DNA of 7,329 bases from Anaerolineales bacterium (lineage in GTDB: Bacteria; Chloroflexota; Anaerolineae; Anaerolineales; UBA4823): positions 1-7,329 of the forward strand of contig JADYYC010000006.1 in the NCBI GenBank assembly GCA_020853835.1, written 5' to 3'. Positions 1-5,852 of this stretch are shown piece after piece. A model generated the notes under the pieces. That model was not told the DNA's origin. It searched no databases and worked only from the letters and a program-made list of their open reading frames with translations. Made by a program: the position numbers and the translations under genes. Every line of letters starts with the position of its first letter. Position 1 is the stretch's first letter.

Positions 1-1239
1 GACCGTGTAGGGCGGGGCGACGCCCTGCAGGCGCGGCTGCAAGGCCAGGTCGTAGGGCGTCTTCTCGCTGGTGTTGCCGTTGTTGTTGATATCCCAGATG
101 TCGGCCGGCAGGTAGAAGTTACTTCCCATGTCCCGCGCCGGCGAGCCGAACGGGATCCTGAAGTCGTCGTCGAGCGTGCCGGGCTGCCCGTCCATACCCA
201 GCGGGTTGAAGAACAGCGGGTCGGTCGTGCGCAGGTTGGTGCAGGTCGCCCCGGCGGGGCAGCCGGTCTGGCTGATCACATAGTTGAGCGTGGCAGTGCC
301 GTTTTGGTGAAAACTGAACGGTTCGTCGTCGTTCCCCCAGAAAATGGCGTTGCGGAAGAACGGCTTGCTCGAGGCCTGCGTGACGTGCACCGCGTCCCCA
401 TCTACAAGTATTTCTGGGTCGTTGCGCAGGTTCCCGACGTTTTGCGAAAAGGTGACGTTGACAAAGAGCGGGCTGCTCGATGCGATAAACACCCCGCCTC
501 CCTGCCCTTCAGAGCGATTGCCGTCGAACAGCGCCGTCACGACCTGGGCGCCGGAGGCGGTGGTCCACAGCCCCCCTCCTAACAGGGCCTCGTTGCCGAT
601 CCAGGCGCAGTTGAAGAAATGGGGGGTTCCGATCCGGCTGTACACCCCGCCGCCCTGGTATCCAAAGTTACGGAAGAAGGTTAAATTGACCAGCAGCGGG
701 CTGGCTTGATCCAGGTACATCCCCCCGCCGCTGTAGACGTAGAACGGAGGACTGTCCAACGGGGCGTTGATCTGTTCGTCCAGGATCTGGGCCATTAAGC
801 GTTCGTCGTGCAGCGAAGACATCTTGTATGGATAATACTGCGCGTTCCCGCCCTGGATGGTGAACCCGTCCAGCACGGTGTGCTGATCCACGTTGCTCAT
901 GCGCACCACGTTCATGCTGTTCTCGCCGTTGTTTGTAAAACCGATGTCGTTCCCCGCCAGGTCGCCGCTCAGGATCGACCGGTAGGTCAGCGGTTTGCGC
1001 TGGTTGCGCTCAAACTCGTTCCCCGCAAAGCCGCCGTACAGCGCCAGCCCCTGGCGGATGCGGAAGGTGTCCGACACGGTGGGCGTCGCCAGCGGCAGCG
1101 TGGGGGTGTACAAGCCCTGCGCCACCCACAGCTCGTCGCCGGTCACCGCCTTGCTGAGGGCGTTCGAGAGCGAACGGTAGGCGTTCAGCCAGGAGACGCC
1201 GTTGTCCAGCTCGCTGGCGGTCTTCTTCACGTAAAGCAC
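1..1239 (-). repeat. Beta-helix module, copy 2 (residues about 447 to the window edge)
   Basis: This is the second copy of the module. It differs from copy 1 by an extra stretch of about 30 residues between FTIQGG (572-577) and the first rung (617-620). The insert begins with tyrosines and has a polar, helix-like run around residues 585-600. It also has an AIFWGN turn and a GTLDDDFRIP segment matching GTLDDNLRLK of copy 1. The end of the copy is not seen. Confidence 0.7.
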
Positions 1240-2577
1240 GCGCGCCTCGTATGCGCCCAGGTCCACCAGCGGCGAGCCGGGGCCGGCGTCCACCACAAAG
1301 ACGATTTCCACCCGCCGGGCGCGCACGTCCCGGTCGGGCGCCTCGTCGCTCGTGCTGCCGTTCTCGTTCAGGTCGTAGGCGTCGAGGTGGACGAGCGAGT
1401 TATCGCCCGAGTCGATCGCGGGGGAGGTGAACTTCAGCCGCAGGTTGTCGTCCAGCGTGCCGGGCTGGTCGTCGAGGCCGTCCCAGTCCACGAATTGGGG
1501 GTCCATCGTCAGCAGCACGCCGGTGACCTGCACGTACGCCGGTTCGCCGCCCTGCACCAGGCTTTGCTGGAGCTCGAAGGTGTAACCAATGGAGTTGAAA
1601 ATCTGCGCCCCGCTCGCCGCGCTGTTGCCCCACAGGATGCTGTTTTTCACCTTTGGCCCGCTCGTGGCGTTGTAGATCCCGCCGCCGCCGCTCGGCGCGC
1701 TGTTGTAGGCCACGGTTGCGTTGGACATATCGAGGCTGCTGCCGCTGGCGTTGAAAATCGCGCCGCCCTTATCGGCCTGGTTTGCGTTCAAGACCGTGCT
1801 CACCACGCGCGGGGCGCTGCCGCTGGCGTTGTAAATCGCGCCCCCTTCGCCGGCCAGGTTGTTGATGAACGTGCAGCTATAGATCCTGGGGTTGCTGCCG
1901 CTGTTGTGCATCGCCCCGCCCCCCTCGGCGGCGAAGTTGCCCAGGAAGGTGATGCGGAACAGCACCGGCTCGCTGCTGACATTTCGCATCCCGCCCCCGT
2001 TGTTGTCGGGGTCGCTCCCGTCCGCGTAACCGCCCTGGATGGTGAAGCCGTCGAGCAGGGTCGCGTGCGTGATCCCGCTCAGGGCCGTCACCACGTGGTA
2101 GCTGTTGTCGGTTTTGTTGTCCATGCCCGAATCGTCGCCCTGCAGGTCGCCGCTGAGGATCGTGCGGCGCCTCTCGGGGTCGCGCTCCGTGCGCAGGCTC
2201 TCGCCGCCGGCGAACCCGCCGTAGACCTTGACCCCCTCCTTGAGCGTGAACGTCGCAGCCCGGTTGCCGGGCGCGCCCGGTGTGTAGACGCCTTCCGCCA
2301 CCCAGACCTCGTCGCCGCTGCTGGCGGCTGCCAGCCCGGCCTGCAGCGTTTGAAACGCCGTCGCCCAGCTCAGCCCGTCCCCGCCCCCCGGTGCGCTGAC
2401 GTCCACGTAATACACAGTCGCCAGCGGCGCCGCGGCCTGGCGGGGCGCTGCTGTATAAGGCTCGACCGCCAGCGCCGTCGCAGATCCGAGCGGGGACAGG
2501 CACACGCTCCCGGCACAGATCAGGCAGACCAGCAAGTGGAAGGTTTTCAGGCGAAATTGCGCATAACTCATGTTCAT
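1..2577 (-). CDS. Secreted parallel beta-helix (choice-of-anchor Q / Pmp-like) surface protein, C-terminus outside window
   Basis: An uninterrupted frame of 859 codons starts at 2577 and leaves the window at its left edge. Residues 1-37 look like a signal peptide: basic R9 and K11, a hydrophobic stretch at 12-36, and a likely cut after ALA at 35-37. The mature part has two successive modules, about 55-446 and 447 to the edge. Each opens with a YVD/YVK strand, then a GDE(V/L)WVA(E/Q)G(V/L)YTP segment, a YGGFAG segment, SGDL, and FTIQGG (178-183 and 572-577). Beta-helix rungs follow, marked by GG[GA][IMVL] at 194, 220, 245, 271 and 298, and at 617, 642, 667 and 693. Rungs are 25-27 residues apart and carry FxxN-like ends, as in Chlamydia Pmp proteins. 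Module 1 ends with an Asp/Asn-rich stretch (399-414) and VDLGAYE, the usual choice-of-anchor Q finish. Module 2 has a similar Asp/Asn stretch near 826. No enzyme motif is visible. A surface, adhesive or matrix role is inferred. The cell anchor, if any, lies beyond the window. Confidence 0.85.
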   Translation of the reverse strand, partial: MNMSYAQFRLKTFHLLVCLICAGSVCLSPLGSATALAVEPYTAAPRQAAAPLATVYYVDVSAPGGGDGLSWATAFQTLQAGLAAASSGDEVWVAEGVYTPGAPGNRAATFTLKEGVKVYGGFAGGESLRTERDPERRRTILSGDLQGDDSGMDNKTDNSYHVVTALSGITHATLLDGFTIQGGYADGSDPDNNGGGMRNVSSEPVLFRITFLGNFAAEGGGAMHNSGSNPRIYSCTFINNLAGEGGAIYNASGSAPRVVSTVLNANQADKGGAIFNASGSSLDMSNATVAYNSAPSGGGGIYNATSGPKVKNSILWGNSAASGAQIFNSIGYTFELQQSLVQGGEPAYVQVTGVLLTMDPQFVDWDGLDDQPGTLDDNLRLKFTSPAIDSGDNSLVHLDAYDLNENGSTSDEAPDRDVRARRVEIVFVVDAGPGSPLVDLGAYEARVLYVKKTASELDNGVSWLNAYRSLSNALSKAVTGDELWVAQGLYTPTLPLATPTVSDTFRIRQGLALYGGFAGNEFERNQRKPLTYRSILSGDLAGNDIGFTNNGENSMNVVRMSNVDQHTVLDGFTIQGGNAQYYPYKMSSLHDERLMAQILDEQINAPLDSPPFYVYSGGGMYLDQASPLLVNLTFFRNFGYQGGGVYSRIGTPHFFNCAWIGNEALLGGGLWTTASGAQVVTALFDGNRSEGQGGGVFIASSSPLFVNVTFSQNVGNLRNDPEILVDGDAVHVTQASSKPFFRNAIFWGNDDEPFSFHQNGTATLNYVISQTGCPAGATCTNLRTTDPLFFNPLGMDGQPGTLDDDFRIPFGSPARDMGSNFYLPADIWDINNNGNTSEKTPYDLALQPRLQGVAPPYTV
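1240..2415 (-). repeat. Beta-helix module, copy 1 (residues about 55-446)
   Basis: This is the first of two homologous protein modules in the secreted beta-helix gene. Shared landmarks in the same order are an SW-A-(F/Y) opening, GDE-W-VA-G-YTP, YGGFAG, ILSGDL, LDGFTIQGG, then GG-type rungs. Five rungs are seen here, against four in copy 2. The match is clear at protein level only, so the duplication is old. Boundaries are approximate. Confidence 0.75.
1738..1842 (-). repeat. Two adjacent beta-helix rungs with near-identical DNA
   Basis: A 27-base stretch at 1738-1764 recurs at 1816-1842 with one mismatch, 78 bases (26 residues) apart. It encodes the GAI(Y/F)NASGS turn of rungs at residues 245 and 271. 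Other rungs match only at protein level. This is either recent rung duplication or gene conversion inside the beta-helix. Confidence 0.7.
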
Positions 2578-2583
2578 CTTTTG

Positions 2584-2588
2584 ACCTC
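2584..2588 (-). promoter_or_regulatory. Ribosome binding site of the beta-helix gene
   Basis: GAGGT on the minus strand lies 6 bases before the ATG at 2577. A second in-frame ATG at 2571 would leave 12 bases, so the first Met (MNMSYAQF) is the better start. Confidence 0.7.
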
Positions 2589-2645
2589 GTGCGAAATACA
2601 GGCTGCGCGCGGCGGGGTTGGCAGTCCGGTTGTCCGCTGTAGAGG

Positions 2646-2651
2646 ATTATA
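2646..2651 (-). promoter_or_regulatory. -10 box (TATAAT) of the beta-helix gene
   Basis: A consensus TATAAT reads leftward 69 bases before the start codon, giving an expected transcript start near 2639 and a leader of about 60 bases. No good -35 sits at 16-18 bases. TTGTCA (2676-2681) is present but 24 bases away, so the promoter is either weak or activator-dependent. Confidence 0.55.
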
Positions 2652-2705
2652 ACCAACGAATCTGTCCGGTGGACTTGACAATCTCGCAAGCCTCAGCCGC
2701 CCTTT

Positions 2706-2745
2706 GAATGGAAACGCCCGCGGGGAGGCTCCTCACCGCGGGCGT
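2706..2745 (-). terminator. Intrinsic terminator after the protease-like gene
   Basis: A perfect 10-bp inverted repeat pairs 2714-2723 with 2736-2745 around a 12-base loop, where GAG/CTC can add three pairs after one mismatch. Read leftward, the stem is followed by TTTCCATT, a short and imperfect T run. It starts 39 bases past the stop codon at 2785-2787 and ahead of the promoter of the next gene, which supports separate transcription units. Confidence 0.65.
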
Positions 2746-2784
2746 GAACGTCCGAACAGGGCGCGCCGGCCTCAAGGGGGCGGC

Positions 2785-4074
2785 TCAATCCACCCGGAGC
2801 TGCCCGACCTCTTTGACGTCCACCGGCACGCCGTCGATCTCGTCGGGCAGGCGTTCCTCGGGTCGCAGCAGTGCGTCCGGCAGCTTGTGATCGACCATCA
2901 CCACCAGCCCGATCTCATCTGTGCGGCGCCCCTCCTTGTGTTGTAGCCCGATGCCCACGCCAACCACGTTGGGCATGGCGAGCAGCTCGGCTTCGTAGGC
3001 CGCCTTGACTGCCTGGGCTCTTTCCAGCGCGCTCTGACGCTGGTCGAGCGCCTTTGCGGCCGGCAGGGCCAGTTCAACTTTAAGGATCTTCAACACCGTC
3101 TGGATCGGGTTGAACAGCGTGGCCTGGCTGGACCCGGCGTACAGCAGCCCGACCGCGAACTTGCTTTCGCTCGCCACGAGCAGCGAGCCCGAATCCCCGC
3201 CCTGCGACATCGGGCTGGAGACGATCTGGTGCTCGAAGGTGGCCGTGCGCTCGTCGCCGTAATTCACCGTCACCGTGGCGTCCAGGACGTTGATCGTCCC
3301 GCTGGTGAAGGCGGTCGTGCGCCCCGATTTGATCACCTCCATCCCCAACTCCGCTTCGCCGACGCCGTTCACCTTTCCGATCTCGAGGATTTCATCCACC
3401 ACATCGGCGGCTGCGATCGGCCGCGCCAGGGCCGCGTCGATCTGGTTGGTTGCCTGCGGCCGCAACTGGACCGCCTGCACCTGGTGCTGCGATCCCGCCC
3501 AGCGCGCCAGGGTGTTCCCAAAGCGCGCGTACGCTTGCGCCAGGCTGCAGGTGGGCGGTTCCTCGTTGAAACGAATGGTCTCGAACCGCTCCAGCAGGGC
3601 GATGGTATCGCGCTCGGGCACGCCGCCGTCTGCCGGGCCGGGCTGCAGGATGGGGTCGCCCAGTTGGGCCGCGTTGCGGTTTGCCAGCACATGGTTGTTG
3701 GAGAGGATCATGGGCTCGCCGCTGCTCCGGTCGCGCACCACGCAGCCCAGCGTCCCGGCGGTGATCTCGTAATGCCCGATGCTCACGCCCCCGGGCGCAG
3801 GCCGCACGCGCTCGGTGTGAGAGACGAACGGGCGCAGCACTCCCACCTCGAGCACGTCCGTGCGCACCCCGGCCACCTCGGCCGGGATCATCTCCTGCGG
3901 GCGCAGGCTCACCGGCGGCAGCTTGTTGCGCACCAGCACCACCAGGCTGAACTCATCGAGCACCCGGCTGCCGCTCGTCTTGTAGCCGACCCCCAAACCC
4001 ACCACGTTGGGGCGGGAGAGGATCTCGGCCTTATAGATCGATTTCGCCATTTTTGCTTCTTCAAAATCATCCAT
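2785..4074 (-). CDS. Trypsin-like (NAL1-type) serine protease-fold protein with matching N- and C-terminal modules
   Basis: The 429-residue protein begins MDDFEEAK. A TTG/ATG start further upstream (to 4122) would add 16 residues without a better ribosome site. There is no signal peptide or membrane segment, so it is probably cytoplasmic. Residues 14-81 form a module with PNVVGLGVGYK, VVLVRNKLP and DVLEVG. A trypsin-like core follows, with the likely nucleophile in QGGDSGSLLV (S295), histidine in LSNNHVLAN (H128), and acid in QIDAALA (D213; D156 in RDTIALL is the alternative). A KSGRTT segment at 249-254 is typical of bacterial relatives. Residues 360-427 repeat the first module, and a charged, probably helical linker at about 340-358 joins it to the core. 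The triad looks intact, so peptidase activity is plausible, but no substrate can be inferred. It has its own promoter and terminator, and no partner gene is evident. Confidence 0.85.
   Translation of the reverse strand: MDDFEEAKMAKSIYKAEILSRPNVVGLGVGYKTSGSRVLDEFSLVVLVRNKLPPVSLRPQEMIPAEVAGVRTDVLEVGVLRPFVSHTERVRPAPGGVSIGHYEITAGTLGCVVRDRSSGEPMILSNNHVLANRNAAQLGDPILQPGPADGGVPERDTIALLERFETIRFNEEPPTCSLAQAYARFGNTLARWAGSQHQVQAVQLRPQATNQIDAALARPIAAADVVDEILEIGKVNGVGEAELGMEVIKSGRTTAFTSGTINVLDATVTVNYGDERTATFEHQIVSSPMSQGGDSGSLLVASESKFAVGLLYAGSSQATLFNPIQTVLKILKVELALPAAKALDQRQSALERAQAVKAAYEAELLAMPNVVGVGIGLQHKEGRRTDEIGLVVMVDHKLPDALLRPEERLPDEIDGVPVDVKEVGQLRVD
2794..2997 (-). repeat. NVVG module, C-terminal copy (residues 360-427)
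   Basis: This second copy follows the protease core and ends two residues before the stop. The two DNA copies differ widely at silent sites, so the duplication is not recent. Having the module at the carboxyl end as well as the usual amino end is the unusual part. Confidence 0.8.
3832..4035 (-). repeat. NVVG module, N-terminal copy (residues 14-81)
   Basis: This 68-residue unit aligns without gaps to residues 360-427 of the same protein, with 36 identical positions by my count. Conserved parts are Y-AE-L--PNVVG-G-G, LVV-V--KLP, LRP-E, P-E--GV--DV-EVG-LR. Similar PNVVGVG segments precede trypsin-like domains in other bacterial proteins, from memory of the family. Confidence 0.8.
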
Positions 4075-4080
4075 GCTCTG

Positions 4081-4085
4081 TCTCC
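4081..4085 (-). promoter_or_regulatory. Ribosome binding site of the protease-like gene
   Basis: GGAGA on the minus strand sits 6 bases before the ATG at 4074. The downstream in-frame ATG at 4050 (MAKSIYK) has only a weak AAGAAG upstream, so 4074 is preferred. Confidence 0.65.
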
Positions 4086-4152
4086 GGACGGGCTGGCAGG
4101 TGGAGGTGATGTTTGACGGCACAGCCGGTCAGTTTGGTGCAGGAAGCATACC

Positions 4153-4184
4153 AGCAGGGGCGGGCGCGGGCCGCCGCCCCTGCT
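4153..4184. promoter_or_regulatory. Perfect 11-bp inverted repeat in the leader of the protease-like gene
   Basis: Positions 4153-4163 pair exactly with 4174-4184 around a 10-base GC-rich loop. The repeat lies between the leftward -10 (4208-4213) and the protease start (4074), so it would fold near +17 to +48 of that transcript. No T run follows on either strand, so it is not a standard terminator. It could be a stabilising leader hairpin, an attenuator part, or a dyad bound by a regulator. Confidence 0.5.
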
Positions 4185-4207
4185 CTGGATAACCGCTTGA
4201 TAAGATC

Positions 4208-4235
4208 ATTATACCTATTTTGCGCCCCTTGACAT
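4208..4235 (-). promoter_or_regulatory. Leftward promoter of the protease-like gene
   Basis: A consensus TATAAT reads leftward at 4208-4213, preceded 16 bases upstream by ATGTCA (4230-4235), which matches four of six -35 positions. The expected start is near 4201, giving an unusually long leader of about 125 bases that contains the inverted repeat. Confidence 0.55.
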
Positions 4236-4293
4236 ACGGGCTCGGGGCGCTCGCGGGCACTCATCAAAACCTGATTTTCGCCCCAAACGAGCG

Positions 4294-4302
4294 TGTTATA
4301 AT
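4294..4302 (+). promoter_or_regulatory. Rightward extended -10 promoter of the LCP gene
   Basis: TGTTATAAT is a full extended -10 (TG, one base, TATAAT). There is no recognisable -35 at 16-18 bases, which is usual for extended -10 promoters. The transcript would start near 4309 and carry a leader of about 45 bases before the ATG at 4355. Confidence 0.6.
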
Positions 4303-4343
4303 CGCGCTGCTTTTGGCTCGGGCTGAGCCAGGGCTGACGACAC

Positions 4344-4347
4344 AGGA
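4344..4347 (+). promoter_or_regulatory. Ribosome binding site of the LCP gene
   Basis: AGGA lies 7 bases before the ATG at 4355. This site, and the promoter at 4294-4302 inside the longer reading frame, rule out the upstream TTG start at 4220. Confidence 0.65.
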
Positions 4348-4354
4348 AATATTT

Positions 4355-5797
4355 ATGGCTGGAATCGAAAAAGTGCAAAATTCTACTCCGGGCCGCACAG
4401 GTGCAAGCACGGTTCTCACGCTGCGCATCGCGTTGCTGGCCGGGTTCTTCTTGATCACCGTGCTGGCCGCTTTTCTGACCTTTGTGACCGTGCGCGACTT
4501 TGTGGCTTCCTGGAAAATCACCAAGCTGGCGGGCGTCTCTGTCCAAGAGGCGGCGCCGGTTACCGGGTTGGAGCCGGGCGCGCCCGCGCCGGGCGCGGAG
4601 GTTCCGCCCGCGCCGCTGGATGCCGAAACGCACCCCACCTGGGATGGCGCCAACCGCGTCTCAATGCTGGTGATGGGCCTGGATTATCGCGATTGGGAGG
4701 CGGGCGACGGTCCGCCGCGCACCGATACCATGATCCTCCTCACCGTCGACCCCATCAACCGCACCGCGGGGATCCTCTCGATCCCGCGCGATCTGTGGGT
4801 GAACATTCCCGGCTTTGAATACGGTCGTATCAACACCGCCTATATGTTGGGCGAGGCCAACAAGCTCCCGGGCGGCGGCCCGCAGCTCGCAGCCGATACG
4901 GTCGAGGAGCTGCTTGGCGTGCAGATCGACTACTACGCCCAGGTCGATTTCGGCGCGTTCTCACGCTTTATCGACGAGATTGGCGGCGTGGAGCTCGACG
5001 TCGATCAGGAAATCAAGCTGGATACGCTCGGCGATGGCAAAGTCAAGCGCATCAAGCCGGGTCACTACAACTTCCCGGGCGACCTGGCGCTGGCCTATGT
5101 GCGCTATCGCAAGTCGGAAGGCGGCGATTTCGACCGGGCGCAGCGCCAGCAGCAGGTGATCATGAGCATTCGCAAGCGGATGCTCGAATACGATCTGCTG
5201 CCGCTCCTGATCTCGAAAGCGCCCACCCTTTACGGCGAATTTTCCTCGGGCGTGCACGCCAATCTGAGCCTGGAAGACGCCATCAAGCTGGCGTGGCTGG
5301 CGATCCAAATCCCTGAGGAGAACATCAAGCGCGGCGCGATCGGAACCGAGCAAATCGCATTTGCCCAATCGCCGGACGGGACACAACAGGTCCTCAAGCC
5401 GCTAACCGAGAAGATCCGTAGCCTGCGGGACGAGATTTTCAGCGAGGGCGGTCCCGCCAGCCCGGTCGCCAGCACGCTCGACCTGGCTGAGCTGGTCAAA
5501 CAGGAGGGGGCGCGCGTGGCGGTCATGAACGGCAGCTCCGTGCCCGGCCTGGCTGCCAGCACCACCGAATACCTCAAAGCCCAGGGCATCAATGTGGTCG
5601 AGACCGGCAATGCCGCCCAGTACAGCGGAACGACCGACATCACCTTTTTCACCGGCAAGCCCTACACCCTCAAATTCCTGGTGGAATTAATGGCGATCAA
5701 CCCCTATCGCATCCATCACCTCTACGACCCCGCTAGGCCCTATGACATCGAGCTCGTGGTGGGGGACGATTGGGCCCAATCGGGCAAGCTTCCCTAG
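4355..5797 (+). CDS. LCP (LytR-CpsA-Psr) family protein with LytR_C domain
   Basis: The 480-residue protein begins MAGIEKVQ. LCP enzymes move glycopolymers from a lipid carrier onto peptidoglycan or related surface acceptors, outside the membrane. A single membrane segment at about 20-44 is followed by an Ala/Pro-rich linker (about 63-95). The LCP domain runs from about 103 to 275. It has the family's conserved charged residues: R122 and D124 in RTDTMILL, R145 and D146 in SIPRDLW, R158 in RINTAY, VDFGAF, and R250, R252, D258, R261 and R264 in the YVRYRK-GDFDRAQRQQQ segment. A LytR_C domain follows at about 386-471 (ARVAVMNGSSVPGLA to IELVVGDDW). Length and order match the two-domain LCP type, and no key residue is missing. 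The acceptor polymer cannot be told from sequence. The gene has its own extended -10 promoter and a strong terminator, so it is probably transcribed alone. Confidence 0.93.
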   Translation: MAGIEKVQNSTPGRTGASTVLTLRIALLAGFFLITVLAAFLTFVTVRDFVASWKITKLAGVSVQEAAPVTGLEPGAPAPGAEVPPAPLDAETHPTWDGANRVSMLVMGLDYRDWEAGDGPPRTDTMILLTVDPINRTAGILSIPRDLWVNIPGFEYGRINTAYMLGEANKLPGGGPQLAADTVEELLGVQIDYYAQVDFGAFSRFIDEIGGVELDVDQEIKLDTLGDGKVKRIKPGHYNFPGDLALAYVRYRKSEGGDFDRAQRQQQVIMSIRKRMLEYDLLPLLISKAPTLYGEFSSGVHANLSLEDAIKLAWLAIQIPEENIKRGAIGTEQIAFAQSPDGTQQVLKPLTEKIRSLRDEIFSEGGPASPVASTLDLAELVKQEGARVAVMNGSSVPGLAASTTEYLKAQGINVVETGNAAQYSGTTDITFFTGKPYTLKFLVELMAINPYRIHHLYDPARPYDIELVVGDDWAQSGKLP

Positions 5798-5806
5798 AAG
5801 CCCTCT

Positions 5807-5847
5807 GCGCCAGGCGTTTGAGACATGCGCCTGGCGCTTTCTCTCTT
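5807..5847 (+). terminator. Intrinsic terminator after the LCP gene
   Basis: A perfect 10-bp GC-rich stem pairs 5807-5816 with 5828-5837 around an 11-base loop. The T-rich tract TTTCTCTCTT follows at 5838-5847. It begins 9 bases after the stop codon, and its tract ends 5 bases before the helicase start codon. Confidence 0.8.
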
Positions 5848-5852
5848 CCAGC

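Noticed and set aside
808..2652. A 614-codon open frame on the plus strand opposite the beta-helix gene
   Set aside because: It is the antisense shadow of a GC-rich gene. Its protein is rich in Arg, His, Val and Ala with no recognisable domain, whereas the minus strand has a signal peptide, ribosome site and clear beta-helix repeats.
2675..2680. TTGACA on the plus strand in the spacer before the beta-helix gene
   Set aside because: No -10 follows at a usable distance and no plus-strand gene lies downstream.
1877..2689. A 270-codon minus-strand frame overlapping the start of the beta-helix gene
   Set aside because: It is read in another frame of the same DNA, and its product is Gly/Arg-rich with no family resemblance. 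It also begins upstream of the TATAAT box at 2646-2651.
3229..4116. A 295-codon open frame on the plus strand opposite the protease-like gene
   Set aside because: Low-complexity His/Arg/Ala composition, no domain, and full overlap with a gene that has an intact GDSGS motif and two related modules.
4229..4234. TTGACA as a -35 box for a rightward promoter
   Set aside because: The sequence 17 bases downstream is CGCGGG, not a -10, and the TATAAT at 4297 is 62 bases away.
4220..4354. A 45-residue N-terminal extension of the LCP protein from a TTG at 4220
   Set aside because: The extended -10 promoter at 4294-4302 and the AGGA site at 4344-4347 lie inside it, and the family pattern of a short tail before the membrane segment fits the ATG at 4355.
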